64,000 nucleotides of DNA from Rhodovulum bhavnagarense (GTDB lineage Bacteria; Pseudomonadota; Alphaproteobacteria; Rhodobacterales; Rhodobacteraceae). The DNA lies in assembly GCF_004343505.1 (NCBI RefSeq), contig NZ_SLXU01000001.1:558001-622000 (forward strand), written 5' to 3'. Positions 1 to 9,041 of the stretch are shown here, one piece after another. The translations under genes and the position numbers were made by a program. Position 1 is the first letter of the stretch. Every line of letters begins with the position of its first letter. Under the pieces are notes generated by a model. It saw nothing but the letters and a program-made list of their open reading frames with translations. It made no database searches and was not told where the DNA came from.

Positions 1-412
1 ACGCACGTTCAGCATCATCAAGCCCGACGCGACCGCCCGCAACCTGACCGGCGCGATCAACGCCAAGCTGGAGGCCGCCGGCCTGCGCATCATCGCGCAA
101 AAGCGGATCCACCTGACTCAGGCGCAGGCCGGCGTGTTCTATGCCGTGCACAAAGAGCGTCCCTTCTACGGCGAACTTTGCGAATTCATGGCCTCGGGCC
201 CGATTGTTGTTCAGGTTCTGGAAGGTGAGGACGCAATCGCGAAGAATCGCGAAGTGATGGGGGCAACCAACCCCGCCGAGGCCGCCGAGGGTACGATCCG
301 CAAGGAATTCGCGCTGTCGATCGGCGAGAACTCTGTCCATGGCTCGGACGCAGAGGACACCGCCAAGGAAGAAATCGCCTATTTCTTCTCGGGACTCGAA
401 CTGGTCGGTTGA
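1..412 (+). CDS. ndk: Nucleoside diphosphate kinase, 5' end missing
   Basis: The frame is open from base 2 to the TGA at 410-412, so the gene enters from outside the window and lacks only the first few codons. NDK transfers a phosphate between nucleoside tri- and diphosphates through a phosphohistidine. The visible protein has the family signatures [10 protein letters not shown] near the N-terminus, MGATNP, and the active-site stretch with the catalytic His in NSVHGSDA. The remaining length (about 136 residues) matches the usual 140. A strong hairpin terminator follows. Function is known from the family and the identification is secure. Confidence 0.97.
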   Translation, partial: RTFSIIKPDATARNLTGAINAKLEAAGLRIIAQKRIHLTQAQAGVFYAVHKERPFYGELCEFMASGPIVVQVLEGEDAIAKNREVMGATNPAEAAEGTIRKEFALSIGENSVHGSDAEDTAKEEIAYFFSGLELVG

Positions 413-453
413 TCCGCGGCGCATCTTGGCGCGCTTGAATTAGACTGATTCGA

Positions 454-485
454 GGGCCGTTCCTTGGGGAGCGGCCCTTTATTTT
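454..485 (+). terminator. Rho-independent terminator of ndk
   Basis: A 10-bp stem (GGGCCGTTCC at 454-463 with GGAGCGGCCC at 468-477, one G-T wobble) closes a TTGG loop. It is followed by TTTATTTT. It begins 42 bases after the ndk stop. Confidence 0.9.
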
Positions 486-737
486 GTCCCGGCGCGGGGG
501 CTGCCTGTCCGAATCTGGCGATTTTTCCTGTCCCGGCGCCCCGGCCCGAGTCACATGGCAGGCCGCGGAACGGGTATATCTGAGGGCCTGATCGTGCCGT
601 TTCGGGGGCTTTCAGGCGCGGCCTGCGGCCGCAGCGCGTCAACCTGTCATCACCTCCGCAAAGAGGTATCAGCCTGTGGTGCCCCGGATGCCTGGTCTGG
701 GCGCGGCGCCTTGGTACCGCTTGCGCAGATCAAGGCC
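486..737. other. Intergenic stretch with no recognised gene
   Basis: Together with the flanking terminators this fills the gap between ndk and the next gene (413-800). The short open frames here have no ribosome binding site and no recognisable protein family. No tRNA or riboswitch signature was seen. Confidence 0.5.
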
Positions 738-782
738 ATAAAAGAAAGCGCCCGCGCGGGCCATACGGGCCGGCGCGGGCGC
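738..782 (-). terminator. Terminator of the puc-linked repeat protein gene
   Basis: Read on the minus strand, GCGCCCGCGC (782-773) pairs perfectly with GCGCGGGCGC (757-748). The inner GGCC/GGCC can extend the stem, and the T-rich TTTCTTTTAT follows. It begins 18 bases after the stop codon of the minus-strand gene at 801-1127. Confidence 0.85.
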
Positions 783-800
783 AAATGTGATGGCGGCGCG

Positions 801-1127
801 TTACTGAACGTGCGCCGCGATGCCGTAATAGGCGCGTTTGGACAGCAGTTTCCAGCCCATCCAGCTCGACAGGGGCGTGGGGTTGCTGGTCGTCAATTCG
901 ACATGACCCTCGCCCGTTCCGCCAAGTACCGGCCAGTTCATAGCGCTGGACAGCGGCGTGGGATTGCCGGTCGTCAGTTCGACCTGACGGGTGTTTTTCG
1001 ACAGGCAGTCGACACCTAGCATGTCAGAAAACGGCGTGGAGCTGGCGCTGCGGTCAAAGGTGACATCGGTCATGCGGTCCTTGCTGGACAGCTTCGGAAG
1101 CCAGTCGTCCCAGATATACTTGGTCAT
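801..1127 (-). CDS. Small three-repeat protein divergent from pucBA; candidate LH2 gamma subunit (PucE-like)
   Basis: This is a 108-residue soluble-looking protein. The start at 1127 is chosen because AGGAGG lies 6 bases upstream; an upstream in-frame extension has no such site. The sequence falls into three repeats of about 25 residues: around residues 20-46 (TPFSDM), 49-72 (VELTTGNPTPLSS) and 75-99 (VELTTSNPTPLSS). The last two are nearly identical and each is followed by an M-x-W motif. It has no signal peptide or membrane helix. It is transcribed away from pucBA from a shared 389-base control region and has its own terminator. Rhodobacter capsulatus has a small LH2-associated gamma polypeptide, PucE, of about 14 kDa. 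Size and position suggest the same role, but I cannot align the sequences, so the assignment is inference. Confidence 0.6.
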   Translation of the reverse strand: MTKYIWDDWLPKLSSKDRMTDVTFDRSASSTPFSDMLGVDCLSKNTRQVELTTGNPTPLSSAMNWPVLGGTGEGHVELTTSNPTPLSSWMGWKLLSKRAYYGIAAHVQ

Positions 1128-1253
1128 GTTTCCTCCTGGTTCATGCTCGCGCATCGTTGCAGGTCGAGCGGGTGCGTTTGAGGCCCGACGAGAACGACAT
1201 ATTCCAAGTCGGCGCGCCCCATTACCCCACCATGTCACGAAAAATTCAATGGC

Positions 1254-1273
1254 GCTGACCGTCGCAGGTCAGC
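1254..1273. promoter_or_regulatory. Inverted repeat in the puc divergent control region
   Basis: GCTGACC and GGTCAGC form a perfect 7-bp inverted repeat around a GTCGCA hexamer. It lies between the divergent minus-strand repeat protein gene and pucB. It could be an operator or a leader hairpin of the minus-strand gene; nothing identifies the ligand. Confidence 0.35.
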
Positions 1274-1334
1274 CTTGCGCCGCCCGGTCGCATTGCGCGG
1301 GTTTGGATCGATATGTCGCACGATTTGAGGGGTC

Positions 1335-1375
1335 TGTAAGGCTGCGTTGACATTGCCAACGTCAACTTCTTGTGA
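1335..1375 (+). promoter_or_regulatory. Candidate pucBA promoter with a PpsR/CrtJ-type site
   Basis: TGT at 1335-1337 and ACA at 1350-1352 are separated by exactly 12 bases, the TGT-N12-ACA form bound by the photosynthesis repressor PpsR/CrtJ. The right half overlaps a perfect -35 hexamer, TTGACA, at 1347-1352. A weak -10 (TTGTGA, 1370-1375) follows after 17 bases. TTGAC-N9-GTCAA (1347-1365) is a further symmetry. The overlap suggests repression of pucBA by blocking polymerase. A scan of 1128-1516 found no second TGT-N12-ACA. Confidence 0.55.
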
Positions 1376-1516
1376 CATCGTTTGTTCGTGACGATGCCGG
1401 GCATGTAACGCCCTGGACGCAAGATCAGGACCAAGTGTTCATATCCGGCCATTGTCGACATCGAGTGCAGGTTCTGCACGCAACGCAGTCGAAAACCATA
1501 TTGGGGAGACGACAAT

Positions 1517-1672
1517 ATGACTGACGATATGGACAAGGTCTGGCCGACCGGCCTGACGCTCGCCGAAGCTGAAGAGGTGCACAAGCAGCTCATCGACGGC
1601 ACCCGTGTGTTCGGCGCGATCGCGCTGTTCGCGCACTTCCTGGCCGCCGTTGCCACGCCGTGGCTCGGCTAA
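1517..1672 (+). CDS. pucB: Light-harvesting complex 2 beta apoprotein
   Basis: A 51-residue LH2 beta chain, very close to the Rhodobacter PucB pattern, which binds bacteriochlorophyll a and carotenoid in the intracytoplasmic membrane. A charged N-terminus ([17 protein letters not shown]) precedes one transmembrane helix at about 25-47. His40 is the expected B850 ligand, His22 lies near the B800 site, and the chain ends TPWLG. GGGGAG lies upstream of the ATG. pucA follows after 23 bases, so the two are cotranscribed. Confidence 0.97.
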   Translation: MTDDMDKVWPTGLTLAEAEEVHKQLIDGTRVFGAIALFAHFLAAVATPWLG

Positions 1673-1695
1673 ACAAACCAAGGAGGACCTAGGTT

Positions 1696-1851
1696 ATGAA
1701 CAACGCGAAAATGTGGCTGGTCGTTAAGCCGACCGTGGGCATCCCGCTCTTCCTGACGGCCGTCGCCCTCAGCTCGTTCCTGGTGCATGCTGGCCTGGTG
1801 CTGAACACCACCTGGATCGGCGACTACCACAACGGCACCTCGGCCGAGTAA
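1696..1851 (+). CDS. pucA: Light-harvesting complex 2 alpha apoprotein
   Basis: A 51-residue LH2 alpha chain. The N-terminus (MWLVVKPTVGIPLFL) and single membrane helix contain the B850 ligand His31. Trp40 precedes the short C-terminal tail. At +13 and +14 from the ligand, where Rhodobacter sphaeroides LH2 has the B850-tuning pair Tyr44-Tyr45, this protein has Tyr44-His45. AGGAGG sits 9 bases before the ATG. It pairs with PucB to build the LH2 ring; two hairpins follow the stop. Confidence 0.96.
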   Translation: MNNAKMWLVVKPTVGIPLFLTAVALSSFLVHAGLVLNTTWIGDYHNGTSAE

Positions 1852-1883
1852 TAGCCCTTGTGCTAGACATCATACTTTCGCTG

Positions 1884-1941
1884 CGGGCCGAATGGCCCGG
1901 GCGAGGGGATACGCGAAGGCCGGGGCATCTGCCTCGGCCTT
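1884..1941 (+). terminator. Tandem hairpins between pucA and pucC
   Basis: The first hairpin is CGGGCC-GAAT-GGCCCG (1884-1899). The second is an 11-bp stem, AAGGCCGGGGC (1916-1926) with GCCTCGGCCTT (1931-1941), with one G-T wobble and a tight ATCT loop. Neither has a long T run. In Rhodobacter puc operons such structures stabilise a short abundant pucBA message and reduce read-through to pucC; the same is inferred here. Confidence 0.7.
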
Positions 1942-2039
1942 TGCACACCTGAGACGGGGTTCGGGCGCGGCTGGAACCGCGTTCGGTTTTCCGGCAGACA
2001 GGACGCGGCATTTCCTGCGCCGCGCGGAGACGTATCACG

Positions 2040-3452
2040 ATGAACCGCTTTACCAAGATGGCGATCCAGAGCCTGGCGCAGACCGGGACGCGCTTCATGC
2101 CCTTTGCCGACGCTGCCAGCGAGAATGTCCCGCTCAGCCGCCTGTTGCGGCTCGCGCTGTTCCAGGTCTCGGTCGGCATGGCGATGGTGCTGCTTGTGGG
2201 CACTCTGAACCGGGTGATGATCGTCGAGTTGGAGGTTCCCGCCTCGCTGGTTGCAGTGATGATTGCCCTGCCTCTGGTTTTCGCGCCGTTTCGCGCATTG
2301 ATCGGTCATCGATCCGACACGCACAAATCCGCGCTGGGCTGGCGGCGTGTGCCTTTCATCTGGAAAGGCACGCTGTTGCAATGGGGCGGCTTTTGCGTGA
2401 TGCCCTTTGCCTTGATCGTACTGTCACGGCAGGAATACGCAGCCGAGGCGCCGATCTGGCTTGGCCTGGTCAGCGCGGCGATTGCCTTCCTGCTGGTTGG
2501 TGCCGGCATGCACATGGTCCAGACCGTTGGTCTGGCGCTGGCCACCGATCTTTCGCCGCGTGAGGATCAGCCCAATGTCGTGGGCCTGATGTATGTGATG
2601 CTGCTGGTTGGCATGATCGCCAGCGCGCTGATATTCGGCACGCTGCTGGAAAACTTTTACCACGCCAAGCTGATCCAGGTCGTGCAGGGGGCGGCCCTGA
2701 TGACACTTGTCCTCAACGTGGCGGCGATATGGAAGATGGAGGCACGAGACCGGGAACGCGCCTACAAGCAACGCCAAGACCCCGAGCCGGAGCCCAGCTT
2801 TGCCGACGCCTGGGGCCTGTTCATGCGCGGCGCCAATCCAAAGCGCCTGTTATGGGTGATCGGGCTTGGCACCATGGGCTTCGGATTGGCGGAGGTCCTT
2901 TTGGAACCTTATGGCGGGCAGGTCCTGGGGATGAGCGTGGCGGCAACGACCAAGCTGACTGCGACGCTGGCCGGAGGTAGCCTTGTGGGCTTTGCCTGGG
3001 CCTCGCGTGTGCTCAGCAGGGGTGCCGATCCGGCGGTGATGGCCGCGGGCGGTGCGCTGGTGGGCTTGCCGGCCTTTGCGCTGATCACGCTGTCGGCCAG
3101 CCTGCAATCGCCGGGGATTTTCATCTTTGGCACGCTTCTGGCCGGATTCGGCGCCGGGCTGTTCGGCCATGGTACCCTGACGGCCACCATGCGTGCCGCC
3201 CCTCCAGAACAGGTGGGCCTTGCGCTTGGCGCGTGGGGGGCAGTTCAGGCGACTTCGGCGGGGATCGCGATCGCGCTGGGCGGGGTGGCGCGCGACCTGA
3301 TCCTGGTCTCGCCGCTGGCAAGGCTCTTTGGCGAGGCCACGCCCTATTTCTTTGTCTACGCGGCCGAGTTCATACTGTTGGCGGTTTGCCTGTCCGTTGC
3401 CTATCCGCTGATTGCTGGAAAGGTCTATACCGCGCGCGGCCGAACAACCTGA
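2040..3452 (+). CDS. pucC: PucC-family LH2 assembly protein (bacteriochlorophyll delivery MFS protein)
   Basis: A 470-residue, roughly 12-helix membrane protein of the BCD branch of the major facilitator superfamily. PucC is needed for LH2 assembly, probably by delivering or shaping bacteriochlorophyll supply. The family stretch GHRSDTHKSALGWRRVPFIWKG lies near residues 88-109 at the second cytoplasmic loop; a long cytoplasmic loop rich in charges (about 230-260) divides two six-helix halves. GGAG lies upstream of the ATG. It follows pucBA and the attenuating hairpins, and tamA begins 73 bases downstream. Confidence 0.93.
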   Translation: MNRFTKMAIQSLAQTGTRFMPFADAASENVPLSRLLRLALFQVSVGMAMVLLVGTLNRVMIVELEVPASLVAVMIALPLVFAPFRALIGHRSDTHKSALGWRRVPFIWKGTLLQWGGFCVMPFALIVLSRQEYAAEAPIWLGLVSAAIAFLLVGAGMHMVQTVGLALATDLSPREDQPNVVGLMYVMLLVGMIASALIFGTLLENFYHAKLIQVVQGAALMTLVLNVAAIWKMEARDRERAYKQRQDPEPEPSFADAWGLFMRGANPKRLLWVIGLGTMGFGLAEVLLEPYGGQVLGMSVAATTKLTATLAGGSLVGFAWASRVLSRGADPAVMAAGGALVGLPAFALITLSASLQSPGIFIFGTLLAGFGAGLFGHGTLTATMRAAPPEQVGLALGAWGAVQATSAGIAIALGGVARDLILVSPLARLFGEATPYFFVYAAEFILLAVCLSVAYPLIAGKVYTARGRTT

Positions 3453-3525
3453 TCGGGTCGAAATTGCGAGGCTGCGCCTTTCGCTAGGGCGTCCCTTGTC
3501 GCAATATGGTCCCGAAGGAGACCGC

Positions 3526-5316
3526 GTGACCGACTCGCCCCTGATCCGATTCCTGGCCGTTCTGGCGTTTGGCGTGCTGTTCGCCGCGCCGGTCAGGGCG
3601 ATAGAGTCCTCGCTCTCGGCGCCCGGTGTGTCGGCGGAACTGCGTCGCGCCCTGGCCGCATCGGCGCTGAGCATTCAGGCCGCGAACCGGACCGATGCCA
3701 GCGCGCAAGAGATCCTGGCCACTGCCCGCGCCGATTACTCCAGGTTGATCGGCGTGCTGTATGCGCACGGCTATTTCGGGCCGGTGATCCATATCCGGCT
3801 GGACGGGCACGAGGCCGCGGATATCGCGCCGCTTGCCTTGGGCGGGCCGCCTGTGCGGTTGCAGATCGATGTCGATCCGGGGCCCCCCTTTACCTTTGGC
3901 CGGGTCGCGATCGGACCTCTTGCGGCCGGCACCGAATTACCCGACGGTTTTGCCTTGGGCATGCCTGCCGCGACCGGCGTGATCCGAAAAGCCGCCGAGG
4001 CCAGTATCGATGGCTGGCGCGGGGCGGGCCATGCCAAGGCGGCGGTAGAGGCGCAGTCGCTAATGGCCGATCATGGAAGGCAGGTTCTGGATGCCGATCT
4101 ACGCCTCGCGCCTGGGCCGGTGGTCCGGTTTGGCAGGCTGGATATCAGCGGACAAAGTGCGGTGCGCCCCGAGCGTCTGCGTGACATTGCCGGCCTGCCC
4201 GAGGGCGCGCGGTTCGATCCCGAGGCCATTGCGATCAGTGCCGAACGCCTGCGCCGTACCGGTGCCTTTGCCTCGGTCCGGTTGCAAGAGGCCGAAACGC
4301 TTGGTCCCGGCAACAGCATGGACATTGCCCTGTCGGTGGCGGACGCGAAACCGCGGCGGCTGGGTCTTGGCGGAACGCTGTCCTCTCTTGAGGGGATGAC
4401 GTTGTCGGGATTCTGGTTGCATCGCAACCTGTTGGGCGGTGCCGAGCGATTGCGCTTTGACGCCGAGATTTCCGGGCTGGGTGCCGATACCGGCGATGGG
4501 GTCGATGCGCGTCTGTCTACCCGTTTTGACCGGCCGGCTACCTTCGATCCCGATACGGGCTTGTTTGTCCATGCAGCGCTGGAAACCCTCGACGAACCAG
4601 ATTACCGCGAAGATACGGGCCGTTTCGGTGTGGGGCTTGCGCATGTCTTTTCCGATCGCTTGTCGGGCGATATATCGTTCGATCTGCACTATTCCGACGT
4701 AACCGATGACCTGGGACAGCGTGACATGAGCCATGTCATGCTGCCCATCGGGCTGAGTTGGGACGGACGCGACGATCCCCTTGACCCAAGGGAAGGGGTT
4801 TATTTCGCCGGTGGGCTGACCCCGATCGTGGCCCTTGGGGGCGGCGCCGAAAGCGGGCTGCGGATGAGTGCGGATGCCCGCGCCTACCGTGCAATGGGCG
4901 AGCGGGTGGTCCTGGCGGGGCGGTTGCAACTGGGGGCAATCGCCGGTGCCTCGACCTCTGGCGTGCCGTCCTCATTGTTGTTCTTTTCCGGTGGCGGCGG
5001 ATCGGTTCGTGGTCAGCCCTACCAATCCCTCGCCGTCGATCTGGGGGGGGGTAATCGCGTTGGCGGGCGTGCCTTTGCGGGGCTGTCCACCGAGGCGCGC
5101 GTGGCGCTGACGGGGCCTTTCGGCGTGGTCGCCTTTGCCGATGCGGGCTATGTCGCGGGCGATCTGGACGGTAGCGGCGAGTGGCATTCCGGCGCGGGCG
5201 TGGGGGTGCGCTATGATACGGGGTTCGGTCCGATCCGCCTGGATATCGCGGGGCCTGTTGGCGGGACGACCGGCGACGGGTTGCAGCTCTATATCGGTAT
5301 AGGGCAGGCGTTCTGA
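3526..5316 (+). CDS. tamA: Translocation and assembly module outer-membrane protein TamA
   Basis: Omp85-family protein of 596 residues that works with TamB in inserting or supplying material to the outer membrane. A GTG start at 3526 is preferred because AAGGAG ends 5 bases before it and a signal peptide (about residues 1-25, ending APVRA) follows directly; longer upstream starts would bury it. POTRA-like domains fill about 30-270, followed by a 16-strand barrel. The lid-loop motif VRGQPYQS and a C-terminal Phe (GIGQAF) are both present. The stop overlaps the tamB start (TGATG). Confidence 0.93.
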   Translation: MTDSPLIRFLAVLAFGVLFAAPVRAIESSLSAPGVSAELRRALAASALSIQAANRTDASAQEILATARADYSRLIGVLYAHGYFGPVIHIRLDGHEAADIAPLALGGPPVRLQIDVDPGPPFTFGRVAIGPLAAGTELPDGFALGMPAATGVIRKAAEASIDGWRGAGHAKAAVEAQSLMADHGRQVLDADLRLAPGPVVRFGRLDISGQSAVRPERLRDIAGLPEGARFDPEAIAISAERLRRTGAFASVRLQEAETLGPGNSMDIALSVADAKPRRLGLGGTLSSLEGMTLSGFWLHRNLLGGAERLRFDAEISGLGADTGDGVDARLSTRFDRPATFDPDTGLFVHAALETLDEPDYREDTGRFGVGLAHVFSDRLSGDISFDLHYSDVTDDLGQRDMSHVMLPIGLSWDGRDDPLDPREGVYFAGGLTPIVALGGGAESGLRMSADARAYRAMGERVVLAGRLQLGAIAGASTSGVPSSLLFFSGGGGSVRGQPYQSLAVDLGGGNRVGGRAFAGLSTEARVALTGPFGVVAFADAGYVAGDLDGSGEWHSGAGVGVRYDTGFGPIRLDIAGPVGGTTGDGLQLYIGIGQAF

Positions 5317-8300
5317 TGCGGGCGGCTTTTGCGTTCCTCCTCTGCATGATGTGCGCGTTGCCGCTTTGGGCGCAACAGGCGCCCGTCACCGACGAGGGCG
5401 GCAGGGTTCTGGAACGCTTTCTCGAGGAAAGGCTGTCGGGCGCGGGCCGGAGCGTTACCGTCAGCGGCTTTCAGGGCGCGCTTTCGGCCCGCGCGACACT
5501 GGATGAACTCAGCATCGCCGATGGCGATGGTATCTGGATCACCCTTTCGGGCGTCGTGCTCGACTGGTCGCGCGCGGCACTCTTGCGGGGCCGACTGGAA
5601 ATAGCCGAGCTTTCAGCCGAGCGGATCGAACTGGCGCGGCTGCCCGAAAGCGGCCCAGAGGGTGTGAAACGCTCCGAGGCGAAACCCTTTGCCTTGCCTG
5701 ATCTGCCGGTGTCGATAGAGATCGGCAAGATCAGGACGCCACGCCTTGTTCTGGGCGAGGCATTGCTGGGCCAGGGTGCGGTTCTCGATATCGAGGGGAC
5801 GCTGGGCCTTGCCGGTGGTGCGGGCCGTATGCGGCTTTCGGCGACCCGTTCCGATGCCGTTGCAAGTTTTTTTGTAGATGTAAGTTTTTCAAACGAAACG
5901 CGTGAGCTGGATCTCGATCTTGATCTGTCAGAGGCGCAAGGCGGCCTGGTTTCAGGCATTCTCGGAGTGCCGGGCGCCCCGGCCGTGGAGCTTTCGGTCG
6001 CGGGGGATGGGCCGCTTTCGGATTTCGCGGCAAAAATGACGCTGGCCACCGACGGTGTCGCGCGCCTGTCCGGCACTTTTGCGCTGACCGCGCCGCCGGC
6101 GTCCTCGCAGGCTCGGCGCTTTGCGCTGTCGGCCAGTGGCGATGTCGGCGCGCTGGTCGCGGCGCGTCTGCGTCCATTTTTTGGCGATACCGCGTCGGTC
6201 AACGTCGAGGGCACGCGCCTGTCGGGCGGCGATATCGATGTTGATCGTCTTATGCTGTCGACCGGGGCGTTGCAGATTGACGGAAGCCTTGCGCTGGGGC
6301 CCAGTGGGATGCCGCGGCGAGTGATTCTGGACGGGCGTCTTGCCGGGCCGGTCGCGCTGCCGCTGCCCGGTCCTGAAACCGTGCTGGACGGGGCCGGGCT
6401 GCGCGCGCGTTTCGATGCCGCTACAGGCCAGGACTGGAGCATCGCGCTGGACCTGGCCGGGCTGGCGCGCGACGGGCTGCTGCTGAAGAACGCGCGCCTG
6501 TCGGGGACGGGACGGATTGCACAGGATCTGCTGAGCGGCGATCTTGCGCTGGCGGTCTCGGGTATCGCCCATGATGACCCCGCGCTTGAAAAGGCGCTGG
6601 GGCCGTCGGTCACGGCCAAGACGCGTCTGGCCTGGCAGGAGGGTGCTGCGCCGCGGCTTGACGCACTGAGCCTGAGCGCGGGCGATGTCGAACTGACTGG
6701 CAATGCGATGCTTGGGTCGCTTGCCGATGGATTCCCGGTCGAGGGGGCGGTGCATCTGTCGGCGTCCGATCTGTCGCGTTTTGCATCGGTTGCGGGACGC
6801 GGGCTTGGCGGGACGGCAGAGGCCGCACTCAGCGGCAGCTATACCGTGCTGGGCGGGGTATTCGACCTTGCCGTGTCGGCCCGTTCGCGTGATCTGGTGA
6901 CGGGCACCCCCCGGCTTGATCCGCTATTGACGGGAGCAGGCGATCTGCGCCTTTCGGCGCTGCGCGACACGGCCGGCACGCGATTGCGCGGGCTCAGGGT
7001 CGCGACACCTGGCATCACCCTGGATGTGGCGGGCATGCTATCGAGTGCGCGGGCGGGTCTGACGGTGATCGCCCGTGCCCCCGACCTCGGCCCGGTCGCC
7101 CCCGGACTGGACGGTCCGGGGGCGGTCGATGCGCGGATTGGCTGGCAGGAAGGCGGGCCGGTGCGGCTGGACCATCTCGCGGCCACGGCCGCGGGCGGCA
7201 GTTTCAACGCGCAGGGCACTGTCACCCCGGATGACCCGGCAATGCCCGTCGATTTGCGCGTCTCGCTGGACATACCAAGGCTTGCAGCCTTTTCCGCGCT
7301 CGCTGGGCGCAGGCTGGACGGGCAGTTGGAGGCCGAGATCACGGCCGGTGGCGCGATGCGGGGGGCGGGCACGGCGGAACTGGGCCTGCGGATCAAGGCG
7401 CGCGATCTCGCGCTGGGGCTCGGGATGACGGACGCGCTTTGGCGCGGGCAAAGCCGGATGGATCTCCGCGTGGCGCGCCGAGGTGGGGTGGCAATCATAG
7501 AGGAACTTGCGCTTGATAGTGCCGGGCTGACGGCCCGGGCGGTTGCCAATGGCGCCTCCGGTGCTGCGTCGGGTTCCGTCGATCTGACCGCCCGGCTTGT
7601 CAACCTTGCCATGCTTGTCCCCGGTCTGCCTGGTGCGGTGACGCTTGGCGGCAGCATGGCGCCCTTGGGCAATGGGGTGCGGCTCGATCTCGGCCTCGAA
7701 GGGCCGGGCGGCATCACGGCCCGCACGCATGGCACGGTCTCGGTCGATGCGCGTCGGGTTGCGCTGGCGCTATATGGCCGATTACCCCTTTCACTTGCCA
7801 ATGCCGTGATCGCCCCGCGCAGCCTGGAGGGCGTGGCGCAGTTCGATCTCTCGATCGATGGTGCGCCGGGTCTTTCCGGGCTCAGGGGGCGAATTTCGAC
7901 CGAGGATGCACGGCTTTCGGTTCCCGACCTGTCGGCCTCGGTAAACGGTCTTGGCGGCGAGGTGACATTGGCTGGCGGGCGTGCCCGGGTTGCGTTGTCG
8001 GGCGGGCTTGGCGGAGGGCGCCTGGGGGTCGGGGGCACCCTGGATCTGAGAGCGCCGTTCCCCGGCGATCTGACAGTGACGCTGAACCAGGCCGGGCTGC
8101 GCGATCCATTGCTTTATGACACGCGGCTGAACGGCCGGGTGAGTGTCTCGGGGCCTCTTTCGGGCGGTGCGACCATAGGGGGGCGGATCGATATCGGCCG
8201 AAGCGAGGTGTCGGTACCCTCCGCCAGTCCCGGTGGTGGTGGACCAGTACCCGTGATTGCACATCGTGGCGCCTCGGCGGCAGTCGAGGCAACGCGCGCG

Positions 8301-9041
8301 CGGGCCGGTCTGAGCGGTGTCGGGCATGCGGGCAGGGCGGGGCGGCCCTATCCGCTGGACCTGGTCATCGCGGCGCCGGGACAGATATTCGTCCGCGGCC
8401 GTGGGCTTGATGCGGAGCTTGGCGGGCGAGTCCACCTGCGCGGCACGACTGCCGATGTCGCCCCCGAGGGCCGGTTCGAATTGATCCGCGGGCGGCTCGA
8501 CATCCTGTCAAGACGCTTTGACCTAAGCGAGGGCCGGATCGATCTTCAAGGCGCGCTGGATCCCTATCTCTATTTCGAGGCCACCAGCCAGAACGAGGAT
8601 TTCATCGCGCGGGTGGTGCTCGAGGGCCCGGCGAACGCACCAGAGATCCGTTTCACCTCGGAACCAGACCTGCCCGAAGAGGAAGTGCTGTCGCGACTCC
8701 TGTTCGGCCAGGGTTTGCAAAATCTTTCCGCCCTTCAGGCCGCCGAGCTTGCCGGCGCGGTGGCCCAGCTTGCCGGCGGCGGTGGCGGCGGGTTGCTGTC
8801 GCAGCTGCGCAAGGGCACCGGTCTGGACGATCTGGATATTGCCGGGACACAAGGCGGCGGAACCGAGTTGCGGCTGGGCAAATACCTTTCCGAAAATGTC
8901 TATTCCGAGGTGACGGTCGATGACCAAGGGCGCAGTTCCATTACGCTGAACCTGGACGTGACACGCGATATCAGCCTGCGCGGAACCCTTGGCGCCGAGG
9001 GCGATACCGGGATCGGGATGGTGTTCGAGCGTGACTATTGA
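5316..9041 (+). CDS. tamB: Translocation and assembly module inner-membrane protein TamB
   Basis: A 1241-residue AsmA/TamB-type protein. An N-terminal membrane segment or signal (about 1-20) is followed by a very long, glycine- and alanine-rich beta-repeat region. The C-terminal DUF490 domain (about 950-1241) carries the family stretch [20 protein letters not shown] and ends with [10 protein letters not shown]...FERDY. Members span the periplasm as a lipid-conducting beta-groove and pair with TamA. It overlaps tamA by one base. Its last 7 bases overlap the 3' end of cobQ on the opposite strand. Confidence 0.93.
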   Translation: MRAAFAFLLCMMCALPLWAQQAPVTDEGGRVLERFLEERLSGAGRSVTVSGFQGALSARATLDELSIADGDGIWITLSGVVLDWSRAALLRGRLEIAELSAERIELARLPESGPEGVKRSEAKPFALPDLPVSIEIGKIRTPRLVLGEALLGQGAVLDIEGTLGLAGGAGRMRLSATRSDAVASFFVDVSFSNETRELDLDLDLSEAQGGLVSGILGVPGAPAVELSVAGDGPLSDFAAKMTLATDGVARLSGTFALTAPPASSQARRFALSASGDVGALVAARLRPFFGDTASVNVEGTRLSGGDIDVDRLMLSTGALQIDGSLALGPSGMPRRVILDGRLAGPVALPLPGPETVLDGAGLRARFDAATGQDWSIALDLAGLARDGLLLKNARLSGTGRIAQDLLSGDLALAVSGIAHDDPALEKALGPSVTAKTRLAWQEGAAPRLDALSLSAGDVELTGNAMLGSLADGFPVEGAVHLSASDLSRFASVAGRGLGGTAEAALSGSYTVLGGVFDLAVSARSRDLVTGTPRLDPLLTGAGDLRLSALRDTAGTRLRGLRVATPGITLDVAGMLSSARAGLTVIARAPDLGPVAPGLDGPGAVDARIGWQEGGPVRLDHLAATAAGGSFNAQGTVTPDDPAMPVDLRVSLDIPRLAAFSALAGRRLDGQLEAEITAGGAMRGAGTAELGLRIKARDLALGLGMTDALWRGQSRMDLRVARRGGVAIIEELALDSAGLTARAVANGASGAASGSVDLTARLVNLAMLVPGLPGAVTLGGSMAPLGNGVRLDLGLEGPGGITARTHGTVSVDARRVALALYGRLPLSLANAVIAPRSLEGVAQFDLSIDGAPGLSGLRGRISTEDARLSVPDLSASVNGLGGEVTLAGGRARVALSGGLGGGRLGVGGTLDLRAPFPGDLTVTLNQAGLRDPLLYDTRLNGRVSVSGPLSGGATIGGRIDIGRSEVSVPSASPGGGGPVPVIAHRGASAAVEATRARAGLSGVGHAGRAGRPYPLDLVIAAPGQIFVRGRGLDAELGGRVHLRGTTADVAPEGRFELIRGRLDILSRRFDLSEGRIDLQGALDPYLYFEATSQNEDFIARVVLEGPANAPEIRFTSEPDLPEEEVLSRLLFGQGLQNLSALQAAELAGAVAQLAGGGGGGLLSQLRKGTGLDDLDIAGTQGGGTELRLGKYLSENVYSEVTVDDQGRSSITLNLDVTRDISLRGTLGAEGDTGIGMVFERDY

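Noticed and set aside
555-1019. Plus-strand frame of 154 codons after ndk
   Set aside because: It runs antisense through the puc-linked repeat protein gene and its terminator and has no recognisable protein features.
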